A DNA stretch of 59,128 bases, taken from positions 1 through 59,128 of the forward strand of contig NZ_JAFFZW010000017.1 of assembly GCF_017826695.1 (NCBI RefSeq). The letters are read 5' to 3'. Numbering within the stretch: position 1 is the stretch's first letter; every line of letters begins with the position of its first letter. The translations under genes and the position numbers were made by a program. Origin of the DNA: Pseudomonas alliivorans. GTDB taxonomy: Bacteria; Pseudomonadota; Gammaproteobacteria; Pseudomonadales; Pseudomonadaceae. Below the pieces are notes generated by a model. It had not been told where the DNA came from, made no database searches, and was given only the letters and a program-made list of their open reading frames with translations. This document shows, in pieces, positions 52,198-59,128 of the stretch.

Positions 52198-52896
52198 TCA
52201 AATTTTGCAGCCATCGATCCCGCAGACCTGACCTGTCAATGCGCTATCGTCGACTTTCATGCTCTTAACCATGTGGTTCAGTGCTTCAAGAAACGCAGCT
52301 TCAGGCTGCGCACCTGCCACCGAAAACTCATTGTTGAAAACGAAGAGCGGCACGCCGGAACCCAATTGGGCGGCAAACTGCTCATCCGCTTTCATTTCAG
52401 CGCGCAGCTCGGCAGATGACCAAGCCGCTTGGATGGAGTCGTCCGAGACACCTGCGTCTTTAGCAATCGTCGCTAAGCTGGCGCGATCAAAGAGAGACTT
52501 ACCGTGACTGGTGCTTTGCTCGTACAGCGCCTCTACGAGTCGCTTTTTTACCACCGTATCTTCAACCGCTTTCACTAGCACATGAGCGTCAGTCGTATCG
52601 CCAAACATCATGGTGTCAAAGCGGTAATCCAACCCGTCGACCTGGCCATATTTACTTACGGTGCTCATCATCGCTACAGCGGAGTCAGGGTTACCGAGCT
52701 TACGCTTAAGGGCCGCGACCATCGGTTCTGGGGTGTGGTTCGCAGCCAATCGATAGGCCCGAACATTGACCTGTACGTCGTCTTTCTCTGGGAAGTTTTC
52801 AAGTGCTCTCTCAAAGCGGCGCTTGGCAATCCAGCACCAAGGACACACATAGTCAGACCAGATATCGACAACGTATTTTTTCGAAGGAGTTTTCAT
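52198..52896 (-). CDS. DsbA-family (FrnE-type) oxidoreductase
   Basis: 232 aa. Thioredoxin fold with VVDIWSDYVCPWCWIAKRRFERALE (C18-P-W-C21) and GSGVPLFVFN (cis-Pro). The C-terminus carries a second pair, C-x6-C (QVCGIDGCK), as in FrnE-like proteins with an extra disulfide. No signal peptide, so cytosolic. It corresponds to dsbA of the thiosulfinate-resistance set. The start lies 3 bp from the TetR stop (tight coupling). Probable role: reduction of S-thiolated proteins. Confidence 0.9.
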   Translation of the reverse strand: MKTPSKKYVVDIWSDYVCPWCWIAKRRFERALENFPEKDDVQVNVRAYRLAANHTPEPMVAALKRKLGNPDSAVAMMSTVSKYGQVDGLDYRFDTMMFGDTTDAHVLVKAVEDTVVKKRLVEALYEQSTSHGKSLFDRASLATIAKDAGVSDDSIQAAWSSAELRAEMKADEQFAAQLGSGVPLFVFNNEFSVAGAQPEAAFLEALNHMVKSMKVDDSALTGQVCGIDGCKI

Positions 52897-52899
52897 AAT

Positions 52900-53490
52900 T
52901 CATCCTGCACGAAGAAATGAAGACTGAATTGCCGCCATTTCAAGCAAATGGTTAAAACCAGCCAAAGGGTCGGTTGATCGACCGAGTGTCCAATCAATGA
53001 GGCTTGCTCCCTCCAAAATACTCAGCAGCATGAAGGCGAAGTTCTCAGCGGTTGTTCCCAGTGACCAGTTGTGCTGCCGGACTGCGTCATTAAGGGTGCT
53101 TTGGAGCCAGGCGAGTTGCGAATTGAAGAAGTCCCTGGTGAGCCCTTGAAGCGATAAAGGCAATGCAGCCATCTCCGCCGCTAAGGCGCCGCATAACGGC
53201 AGCAGCCCCTCATTCGCGCTGATCACGAAAAGTCGCGAAAAAGCCTGTAAGCGCTGCAGCGGCTCGGGATGCCTGATCTCGATTGACACCAACGTCTCGT
53301 TGAACCGAGCGATGTAGTCGTTGATCAGCTCCGCGCCCAAGCACTCCTTGGTAGGAAAATGATGATGAATGCTGGCTTTTCTAATGCCGACTTTCGCTGC
53401 GAGATCCGCGTAACTGAACGCTGAGTAACCCTTTGAACGCATCTGGGTTTCCGCGTAGCTCAACAGCGCGGCTTTTGTCGTGATGGACAT
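52900..53490 (-). CDS. TetR-family regulator of the resistance cluster
   Basis: 196 aa from MSITTKAALLSYAE (AGGAG before). The HTH is FSYADLAAKVGIRKASIHHHFPTKECLG. The ligand domain contains few Cys, so redox sensing through Cys would rely on Cys48 in PTKEC and Cys97 in LLPLCG. It lies inside the osmC-sdr-tetR-dsbA-trx operon. The shared inverted repeat before both operons is its most likely target. It is similar to the second TetR at 55685-56245. Confidence 0.9.
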   Translation of the reverse strand: MSITTKAALLSYAETQMRSKGYSAFSYADLAAKVGIRKASIHHHFPTKECLGAELINDYIARFNETLVSIEIRHPEPLQRLQAFSRLFVISANEGLLPLCGALAAEMAALPLSLQGLTRDFFNSQLAWLQSTLNDAVRQHNWSLGTTAENFAFMLLSILEGASLIDWTLGRSTDPLAGFNHLLEMAAIQSSFLRAG

Positions 53491-53581
53491 TTGAACTCCT
53501 GCAGCCAGCAGCCTTATAACCGGAGCAGCGTGCTGGGAGCGCCCCAATGAGAGGCGCTACACGCAGCGCTTGCCCCTGTGT

Positions 53582-54355
53582 TTAGGCACGTACAGCCATC
53601 ACCCCTGCGTCAACGTCCCAGATAGCACCAGTCACCCAAGAAGTTTTATCGGAGAGCAAGAAAAGGATCGTGTTGGCAACATCTTCCGGCACGCCTACAC
53701 GGCCCAGTGGGTGGAAATCGTTCAGCGACTTCATCGCATCTGGGATCGCTTCCTTGTCCATGAAGCCTTCATAGATCGAGGTGTGAACGATGCCAGGTGA
53801 AACGGCATTGACTCGGATACCTGAGTGAGCCAATTCAATTGCCAGGTTACGGGTGACGGCGTGCAGACCCGCCTTAGCCATCGAATAAGCAGTTGCTGGA
53901 GAGCCGGCCAGCGCGGCCTGCGCGCCAATCGAACCGACGTTGACAATCGAACCTTCACGCTTGGCAGCAAGCATATTTTTGACCACTGCCTGCGTGATAA
54001 AGAATGTGGCGCGGTTCAGATCCAGGTACATGTCGTAATCCGCCTCATCGTGATCGATGAAAGGCTTCGGAATGAATATGCCTGCAGAGTTCACCATGAA
54101 GCCGATGTCACTGTGGTTGGCATTGATTTCGCTGCGTACATGATTCATCCCTTCCTCGGTCATGAGGTTGGCAACGATCACTGATACGTTCCCCAGCGGA
54201 CTCAGCTCGGCGCGCACAGCATCGGCTTTATCCTGTTTACTGCCGGTGAGAACCACGCTGCCACCCGCCTTTAAAAACTGGCGCGCTGTTTCCAGACCCA
54301 TGCCGCTCGTGCCGCCGACGACCAACAGTTTTTTGCCTTTAAAAAAATCGTTCAT
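53582..54355 (-). CDS. Short-chain dehydrogenase/reductase
   Basis: 257 aa. NAD(P) site VVGGTSGMGLETARQ, NSAGIF, catalytic Ser in VNVGSIGA, active site Y-S-M-A-K (YSMAKAGLHAV), and the SPGIVHT loop. Typical classical SDR, cytosolic. Second gene of the minus operon; corresponds to sdr in the allicin-resistance clusters. It probably reduces reactive carbonyls made from thiosulfinates or from lipid damage. Substrate not known. Confidence 0.92.
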   Translation of the reverse strand: MNDFFKGKKLLVVGGTSGMGLETARQFLKAGGSVVLTGSKQDKADAVRAELSPLGNVSVIVANLMTEEGMNHVRSEINANHSDIGFMVNSAGIFIPKPFIDHDEADYDMYLDLNRATFFITQAVVKNMLAAKREGSIVNVGSIGAQAALAGSPATAYSMAKAGLHAVTRNLAIELAHSGIRVNAVSPGIVHTSIYEGFMDKEAIPDAMKSLNDFHPLGRVGVPEDVANTILFLLSDKTSWVTGAIWDVDAGVMAVRA

Positions 54356-54427
54356 TACAGACTCCGGTATCAGATAAGTGAGAGGTGGTCAGCGGCCAGG
54401 TGCCGTGCTGACCTGTGACCAGGACAG

Positions 54428-54982
54428 TTAGCCTTCGATGACTTCGAGCTTAGGGAGCATGCGGATGGCTTTAGAGAAGTTGGCGTAGTTGACCGAAGTC
54501 TTGAGCACCACGTTGTGCAGCTCCTCAACACGCTCACGCGAAGCATCTGTGTGCAGGCGAATCACGACACTCACCTCGTCGTAGCCTGGGTTAACGCTTT
54601 CGTCGATCCCCAGGAAGCCACGCAGGTCGAGAGTGCCGTCGGTCTCAATTTCCAGGCTGTGAATCTTGATGCCCATCATTGCGGCATTGGCGGCATAGCC
54701 GACCGACATGCAGGCGTTTAGAGCAGCCATCAGCAGCTCCTGAGGGTTGGGCGCGGTGTTCTCGCCCAGTAATTCATTCGGCTCATCGGCTGCAATTTCA
54801 AAATCGCGGGAATAGGTCTCACCGGCCAAACTGTAACGGCTGACTTTGGCTACAGAACGGGTCTGACCCTTCCAAGCGGTTTTAACGTTGAAGCTTGCGT
54901 GGCGCTTGGTCGCATCACCAGCAACGCCTTCGGCGAAATTCTGGAGTGCGGCGACATCGATACCATTCAGGTTGCTGCTCAT
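54428..54982 (-). CDS. OsmC/Ohr-family peroxiredoxin-like protein
   Basis: 184 aa from MSSNLNGIDVAALQNF (GAGG before). SRDFEIAADEPNELLGENTAPNPQELLMAALNACMSVGYAANAAMMG holds the conserved Cys. The second Cys of typical Ohr (near position 125) is absent, so it is closer to the one-Cys OsmC-like YhfA type. It reduces organic hydroperoxides or captures electrophiles. First gene of the minus operon, directly behind the 55032-55061 promoter/operator. Confidence 0.9.
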   Translation of the reverse strand: MSSNLNGIDVAALQNFAEGVAGDATKRHASFNVKTAWKGQTRSVAKVSRYSLAGETYSRDFEIAADEPNELLGENTAPNPQELLMAALNACMSVGYAANAAMMGIKIHSLEIETDGTLDLRGFLGIDESVNPGYDEVSVVIRLHTDASRERVEELHNVVLKTSVNYANFSKAIRMLPKLEVIEG

Positions 54983-55031
54983 GTGGACGTTCCTCTTCAG
55001 ATAAGCCGGACGATTAGACCGGAAGAGAAAC

Positions 55032-55061
55032 AAGCCTACCAAGTAGTAGGTTGGCTTACAA
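55032..55061 (-). promoter_or_regulatory. Promoter/operator of the osmC-sdr-tetR-dsbA-trx operon
   Basis: On the minus strand: -35 TTGTAA (55056-55061), 17-bp spacer, -10 TAGGCT (55033-55038). The inverted repeat is AAGCCTACC-N8-GGTTGGCTT. In reading direction it matches the site at 47506-47535 closely (TTGnAAGCCnACCnACT...TGGTAG). The 5' leader is about 45 bases. Confidence 0.75.
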
Positions 55062-55278
55062 GAGAGATGACGATACCAATAGCTTTGAAAAGCTAGGCTG
55101 CATAGAGGAATTGGGAATATTGATGACAACACAGTGAGTGTCGTGACCAACAGAGTCACTTCGAAAGCGACGCCATGAAACGATCTTTCACACCTCTATG
55201 CATCGGGTGAAATTTGTGTAATTGTACGAATTGATGGCATAAGGCTGTCACCACATGGATAAAAATCAGGGAGGTTTT

Positions 55279-55479
55279 ATGGCTGTTTATGCACCAGGGC
55301 ACGTGTTGGGGCGAGATGGAGGTTCGTTTCAAGAAGTCACTTTGAACGCAGCCAAGAGCGCGGTCGTCGCTAAGCATGGACGGTACTGTACAATTCGCGA
55401 TCACGAAAAAGCGCCGCCTACAAGCCAACCTTCCCGTCATTGGATGCAAATCTACCGCACACCAGATAATACCGAGTGA
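55279..55479 (+). CDS. Small hypothetical protein, 66 aa
   Basis: MAVYAPGHVLGRDGGSFQEV ... HWMQIYRTPDNTE with a perfect GGGAGG five bases before the ATG. No signal or membrane segment; two short charged regions around an APPTSQPSRHW turn. I do not recognise it. It lies between the OsmC promoter and the second TetR, and its orientation is opposite to both, so it has its own promoter. Confidence 0.55.
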   Translation: MAVYAPGHVLGRDGGSFQEVTLNAAKSAVVAKHGRYCTIRDHEKAPPTSQPSRHWMQIYRTPDNTE

Positions 55480-55684
55480 TCTATCCGGTGGATTTTAGTT
55501 TGCACTAATTGATACAAGCATAGATCGGCTCGCGGCCCTGAATCAAATGACTCAAGGCCGCCTGCTCTTGGCAGGCGACCAAATCGAGAAGCTATTGAAA
55601 TATGTACTAAAGATACAGCGATGAAAGATGCCCCCTGAAAAGGGAATGCAGCGGTGGAGTCGATAAATTTGCTTGCTAGAGTTT

Positions 55685-56245
55685 TCAGTGACGAAGGGTA
55701 GATAAAATCAAATCAAATCCCGAAGATTTCTCGTAATCATCGCTCATCGCCCAAGAAACAAAGCTCGCACCTTCCAAAGTATTCAATATGTACCTTGAAA
55801 CTCTGATTACATCCAGGTCGGCTTTAAGCTCTCCTCGATCTTGACCCTGCTTAATATTTGCCTGAAGCCAAGTGAGATGGATCTCAAAGAAATCCTTCGT
55901 CATTTCTTTGAGACTTTCAGGCAGGGCCAGAAGCTCTGCGGCCAAGGCTCCACAGAGTGGAAGCATCCCGTTTAGACTGCTTTGTGCGAACATCAAGGCG
56001 AACGCATTCAGTCGGTCGACAACACTGACGTGTTCATCATTGATAGCCTCCAGCTGCTTTTTGAACCGGAACAGGTAGCTCTCGACTATGGCAATTGCCA
56101 AGCCTTCTTTGGTGGGGAAGTGATGGTGAATACTCGCCTTTTTAATGCCGATTTCGTCTGCAAGGTCGGCATAGCTGAAGGCCGCGTAGCCCTTCGTGCG
56201 CAGCAGAACCTCGGCGCTAGTCAAAAGGTCTGAACGTGTACTCAT
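55685..56245 (-). CDS. Second TetR-family regulator, close relative of the cluster TetR
   Basis: 186 aa. HTH FSYADLADEIGIKKASIHHHFPTKEGLAIAIVESYL is nearly the same as in the cluster TetR at 52900-53490 (SYADLA..GI.KASIHHHFPTKE). The ligand domains also share LPLCGALAAE. This argues for duplication. A perfect palindrome (TGTCA-TCC-TGACA) lies 17 bp upstream and may be its autoregulatory operator. It could cross-regulate the resistance operons or the adjacent acpH-like gene. Confidence 0.88.
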   Translation of the reverse strand: MSTRSDLLTSAEVLLRTKGYAAFSYADLADEIGIKKASIHHHFPTKEGLAIAIVESYLFRFKKQLEAINDEHVSVVDRLNAFALMFAQSSLNGMLPLCGALAAELLALPESLKEMTKDFFEIHLTWLQANIKQGQDRGELKADLDVIRVSRYILNTLEGASFVSWAMSDDYEKSSGFDLILSTLRH

Positions 56246-56262
56246 GATGCCGAATCCGAATT

Positions 56263-56275
56263 TGTCATCCTGACA
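56263..56275. promoter_or_regulatory. Palindrome before second TetR gene
   Basis: TGTCA-TCC-TGACA, perfect arms, between the start codon (56245) and the presumed promoter. TetR genes usually carry their operator here. It differs from the resistance operon operator, which suggests a distinct specificity. Confidence 0.5.
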
Positions 56276-56358
56276 TCATAAATTAGTCACCCCTCATAAG
56301 ACAGCGCTCGCCTTACCAGGCTTCAGCCTTGAGTCGAGCTGGCAAGTGCGGCACAACC

Positions 56359-56949
56359 TCAACGCATGGCTTGCGCGTCCGCAGGCAAACGCGCAAAAGC
56401 TTGGAGTGCTGGGTAAAAATCGCTGAAGTCTGCGCTCAGCACCTCATAGTTGCCTTTGAGATGTTCGAACAATCCATCAAGCCCCTCTGGTCTGGAAAGG
56501 CGCTTCGAGATTATGCCCAAGCCATATCCAATCATTTCAATGTCTCTATAGGCGCACAGCCAATCCTCCGAGATCATCAAAGGCACGACCTGCGCCAGCG
56601 ACGAAGGAAGGTTAGGCTCTGCCTCCAAAATCCCATAGATCTGCTGCGCGAAATCATCCAGCGGCACGTCACAATATTGCTCCCAATCTCGCGCGAGGCA
56701 GTGGTCAAAGAACATGTCGAGAGCGATTCCAGCGTAGCGCCTTTGCTCGTTCGGAAATCGTGATAGCGCTCGCTTGACCAACCCGTGAGCATCAGTGAAG
56801 GCATCAATCGTCCGATGCAGCTGAATCGCAGCCTCAGTTTTAGGAGAAAAACGCCCTGCGAGTGGGCCTTTAACAAAGTCCCCGTACAGGCTCCCCAGGA
56901 GCTCGTCAGACGATTGCCCCCCAAGGTGTAGATGAGCCAAATAATTCAT
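56359..56949 (-). CDS. acpH: ACP phosphodiesterase (AcpH family)
   Basis: 196 aa from MNYLAHLHLGGQSSDELLGS (GAGGG before). The family signature is complete: MNYLAHLHL, LLGSLYGDFVKG, IQLHRTIDAFTDAH and GIALDMFFDHCLARDWEQY (metal-binding HxxxD/HD residues). AcpH removes the phosphopantetheine arm from acyl carrier protein. A tight link with the resistance cluster is not obvious. Unlike most copies, it sits in an accessory region. Confidence 0.9.
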   Translation of the reverse strand: MNYLAHLHLGGQSSDELLGSLYGDFVKGPLAGRFSPKTEAAIQLHRTIDAFTDAHGLVKRALSRFPNEQRRYAGIALDMFFDHCLARDWEQYCDVPLDDFAQQIYGILEAEPNLPSSLAQVVPLMISEDWLCAYRDIEMIGYGLGIISKRLSRPEGLDGLFEHLKGNYEVLSADFSDFYPALQAFARLPADAQAMR

Positions 56950-57006
56950 CCCATGCACCCTCATGCAAGTAGCGGTCGACGGTCAAGATAGCAGAGTCGA
57001 AAATGT

Positions 57007-57023
57007 CCTATCTACTAGATGGG
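57007..57023. promoter_or_regulatory. Palindrome upstream of acpH-like gene
   Basis: CCTATCTACTAGATGGG, a 17-bp near-palindrome (three mismatched positions). It lies between the divergent acpH-like and CsbD genes, 58 bp before the former, so it may be an operator for a TetR regulator. Confidence 0.4.
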
Positions 57024-57140
57024 TTCGTTCCTGAGCCTTACCAACTTTGAACTTATTTTGAAGCTCATCCCCCTAAACCTGTGCCCATCGCCGCTAGCTC
57101 AGCTGAATCTGAGCTGCTAACTCAAGAAGGTATTGAAATC

Positions 57141-57389
57141 ATGAAAAGCGAACAGGTTGAGGGCGTTGTAGAGAAGGTTGCCGGCAAAGCTCAAAGCGCA
57201 GAGGGGAAACTACTGGGTGATTCGAAGCTTGAAGCCGAAGGTGCGGGACGCCAGGCTGCCGGTCAGTTGACCCAAACCTATGGCGATGCACTGGACAGTG
57301 TGTCTACGTTCGTCAAAGAGAAGCCGGTTGCTGCACTTGCAATTGGTGCAGTAGCCCTGCTGATACTAGACCGTCTCCTGCGCCGCTGA
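57141..57389 (+). CDS. CsbD-family protein with C-terminal membrane anchor
   Basis: 82 aa from MKSEQVEGVVEKVAGKAQSA. Residues 1-40 are CsbD-like (KVAGKAQSAEGKLLGDSKLEAEG), then a short Gln/Thr segment and a hydrophobic anchor (PVAALAIGAVALLILDRLL) with a basic tail RR. This resembles ElaB/YqjD-type tail-anchored stress proteins. It sits next to acpH in divergent orientation. Possibly tethers ribosomes or DNA to the membrane in stress; not shown. Confidence 0.82.
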   Translation: MKSEQVEGVVEKVAGKAQSAEGKLLGDSKLEAEGAGRQAAGQLTQTYGDALDSVSTFVKEKPVAALAIGAVALLILDRLLRR

Positions 57390-57497
57390 AGGTGGGAGGA
57401 AAAGCCTTGAGTTGCTTCTGCCGAAATCGTCTCTTGTACTCTCCAGGGCTATCTCTGAAGGGTGCGAGGGCTATAGGGATATACTGGAGAGCACTTT

Positions 57498-57584
57498 ATG
57501 AGCGTCCTGTCCCTCAGTAGTCTCGAAGTGTTTGATTTGCAAGCCGGCACAGCAATGACCCCGAAGGACAGAGATGCCGGCTAG
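57498..57584 (+). CDS. Tiny ORF, 28 codons
   Basis: MSVLSLSSLEVFDLQAGTAM-TPKDRDAG with GGAGAG seven bases before the ATG. Too short to be sure. It might be the remnant of a longer gene or a real small protein. An inverted repeat GCCGGC lies near both ends of its second half. Confidence 0.3.
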   Translation: MSVLSLSSLEVFDLQAGTAMTPKDRDAG

Positions 57585-57599
57585 ACGCTTGATCGGTTT

Positions 57600-58280
57600 T
57601 TATTGATCCGCCGTACCGAATTTATCAGAGGCCGGGCCTCCATTGAAGCTAAAATCGGTGGTGCCGTTGGTGATCCATTCGACCAGCTTTTCCTTGTGTG
57701 TGTAAGCCACCACTCCACGTTTTTGAGTCGGATCGAATCTTAAGACGCGCCATATACCAAAATCGGGGCCGAAGTCGATGAACACGGGTTTGGAAACCCA
57801 CCAGCGAGCAAAAAGCTTGCTGCGGGAATGCCAGCTAAATGAAGCCAGTCCATTCTCCGACACTTTTGACAAACCCATTCTGAAGTTGTACCTGTCGAAC
57901 TCAGTTCGCGTGCCATCGATCACCCAGATCATATTTTGATAGTAGTTTTGCCTCGCGATGACCTCTTCAGGATGTATTGTCGATCTCTGAAACTCAATAA
58001 CCATCCCTGAAGGCGTTCTGACATCTGCTATATGTCGCTCCCCTGAGGACGCTTGCAACACAACTTCCTGCCACTCGGTTGGGAACATATTCTTCCAATC
58101 GCGATGCCATGCCGTTTCCGTTTCCCACCACGGATCGCAATTGTCCAAACGTTTATGAGCCCAATGCCAGACGACATGGTTCCCGCATTTAGCGACGGTC
58201 TGGGAACCACAAAAACTGCAAACACCACGTGCTTTTGGAGTGGCCTCTACACGAGCGCCTTCAAGCAATGAGTATTTCAT
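57600..58280 (-). CDS. CoiA-like nuclease
   Basis: 226 aa. N-terminal zinc-finger-like CSFCGSQTVAKCGNHVVWHWAHKR, then ERHIADVRTPSGMVIEFQRSTIHPEEVIARQNYYQ, the PD-(D/E)xK-type nuclease core of the competence protein CoiA (catalytic Asp in ADV and EFQ in IEFQ). The C-terminal third is not conserved. Copies outside Gram-positives often belong to mobile or defence regions. It stands alone at the right side of the accessory region. Function in Pseudomonas unknown. Confidence 0.75.
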   Translation of the reverse strand: MKYSLLEGARVEATPKARGVCSFCGSQTVAKCGNHVVWHWAHKRLDNCDPWWETETAWHRDWKNMFPTEWQEVVLQASSGERHIADVRTPSGMVIEFQRSTIHPEEVIARQNYYQNMIWVIDGTRTEFDRYNFRMGLSKVSENGLASFSWHSRSKLFARWWVSKPVFIDFGPDFGIWRVLRFDPTQKRGVVAYTHKEKLVEWITNGTTDFSFNGGPASDKFGTADQ

Positions 58281-58447
58281 TTTCTTCCTTGATGCTAAAA
58301 ATGGGGTGCGGCAGCTCTTAACTTCCTAGTCGGCAGTACCTTGTAACTCACAGGACGAAAGACAAATATCTGAGCACGGAATTCGTCCTAGCAGCCTGGT
58401 AGGCCTGCGTAAATGTCTAAAGAGGCGGGTGGCGGACGGTGCCCCAC

Positions 58448-59113
58448 TTAAATCGCCTTCAGGAGACGGTCAAGCGTTTGATGCTCCCATGTGCTCAGCA
58501 TAGCAATGGGATCTGTGCCAAAGCGATTTCCCGAGTCTATAGACCAGCGCCGTCCGTCAGGGCTTATGCACTCTTCACAGTAGCCCAGCTCATCGCGGTC
58601 GTTATGAATAGACACTCGCCAACCTTCGACATTAACTTTGAAGCGCTCCGCATAAATTTCTTCCCATCCCCTCTCGCAGGCTCTGACCATAATTAGGCGC
58701 CCAAGAGCTACCTCCCTCAGCACTTGGCTGACCTCTCGCGCTGAGAGTGGAGCCTCTTCGGCAGCGCCATCTAGCTGCGACGAACGAGCTGCCGCTCTGG
58801 CCTCTTTCAGTCTCTGCTCAGCGTACATAGCCGGATCATCATTTGGCAGCGGATATCCTGCGGCTGAGAGAGCTTCGGCTCGCTCTTCAATGAGCAGGCG
58901 CTCAGGATCGCGAACCGTTTGGTAGGCTCTGCCTGGTACGCGTTGAGTTGTGTCCAATCCCGGCTCCCCAGAAGGCTGATGACTAAGAGCGACTAACTTA
59001 CTTTTAGAACGATAACAGAACGCTTCGAATAGCGATGCCGAGCTCCGAATCATGAATCGCCCCGGGTTTCGTAGACACCTCCATGCCTTAAACTGAGGCC
59101 AATCAGGAGGTGC
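58448..59113 (-). CDS. DUF7693-type protein, possibly shorter at N-terminus
   Basis: The C-terminal 95 residues, from PLSAREVSQVLREVALGRLI through WRVSIHNDRDELGYCEECIS to GRRWSIDSGNRFGTDPIAML, match a Pseudomonas small-protein family (DUF7693). Upstream the frame stays open with polar, Glu/Ala-rich sequence. ATG at 59113 (MAPPDWPQFK) is one start; a shorter protein from about 58822 (MYAEQRL) is also possible. A single Cys pair (YCEEC) may bind metal. Function unknown. Confidence 0.6.
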   Translation of the reverse strand, partial: APPDWPQFKAWRCLRNPGRFMIRSSASLFEAFCYRSKSKLVALSHQPSGEPGLDTTQRVPGRAYQTVRDPERLLIEERAEALSAAGYPLPNDDPAMYAEQRLKEARAAARSSQLDGAAEEAPLSAREVSQVLREVALGRLIMVRACERGWEEIYAERFKVNVEGWRVSIHNDRDELGYCEECISPDGRRWSIDSGNRFGTDPIAMLSTWEHQTLDRLLKAI

Positions 59114-59114
59114 C

Positions 59115-59128
59115 ATGAGCAACCCACG
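59115..59128 (+). CDS. Start of a gene continuing past the window
   Basis: AGGAGG then ATGAGCAACCCACG: a perfect Shine-Dalgarno at four bases from an ATG, 14 bases before the window ends. The product begins Met-Ser-Asn-Pro. It is divergent from the DUF7693-type gene, whose earliest starts overlap it, which supports the shorter start for that gene. Confidence 0.5.

Noticed and set aside
58430..58455. GTGCCCCACTTAAATC resembles the inverse of the IS66 left flank (42466-42484)
   Set aside because: It overlaps the natural C-terminal codons of the DUF7693-type gene, and 15 bases of similarity with a gap may be chance.

Overview
The window reads as chromosome of a fluorescent Pseudomonas, most likely the P. 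syringae complex. The genes are dense, short-spaced and moderately GC-rich, REP-type palindromes sit between them, and the protein families are typical of pseudomonads (TorF porin, FrnE, CvfB, CsbD, DUF2177, DUF6279, orphan betaine-type binding protein). The species is inferred from protein style, not from a marker gene.

Layout. 1-9.6 kb: an edge-truncated unknown gene and its partner, a solo LuxR-type HTH protein, a SnoaL/VOC fusion, a TonB siderophore receptor followed by an MHS-type MFS transporter, a PepSY protein with a PmrA-like box, and a PQQ-type sugar dehydrogenase. 9.7-13.3 kb: two soluble sensor kinases, one in an overlapping pair with an RsbQ-like hydrolase. 13.3-27.5 kb: mostly single housekeeping or envelope genes (DapF-like protein with both catalytic Cys replaced, deaminase, betaine-type binding protein, YihY, peptide deformylase, CsbD, FrnE, CvfB, lipoproteins, porin, DEAD-box helicase) with two REP doublets. 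27.8-34.1 kb: a tightly overlapping seven-gene operon: thermostable-hemolysin family protein, AMP-dependent ligase, haem-oxygenase-like metalloenzyme, SDR, periplasmic TPR protein, response regulator and sensor kinase. This looks like a small-molecule pathway with its own two-component system. 34.1-40.2 kb: EamA exporter, cyclophilin-like protein, LysR beside an MFS-hydrolase operon, and a large periplasmic protein.

From about 40.3 kb the window becomes an accessory mosaic. A multiply frameshifted gene relic, truncated genes and an MFS fragment lead into an IS66-family insertion whose tnpC carries an in-frame amber codon. Next come a LysE exporter, a DUF4062 protein, an SH3 protein and a lipoprotein-like ORF without a start.

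The clearest system is at 47.5-55.1 kb. Two convergent operons, ahpD-like/OYE/4-OT/kefF/kefC (+) and osmC/sdr/tetR/dsbA-like/trx (-), match in content and order the thiosulfinate (allicin) resistance set known from Pseudomonas strain PfAR-1; a functionally similar alt cluster is known from Pantoea. The two operons share one promoter/operator design, TTGnAA-N17-TAG with an inverted repeat in the spacer. I infer that the cluster TetR represses both. The products would repair thiol damage, reduce or remove electrophiles, and acidify the cytoplasm through potassium efflux.

The right end holds a 66-aa ORF, a second TetR of the same family, an ACP phosphodiesterase, a CsbD protein, a CoiA-like nuclease, a DUF7693-type protein, and the first codons of a gene that continues beyond the window.
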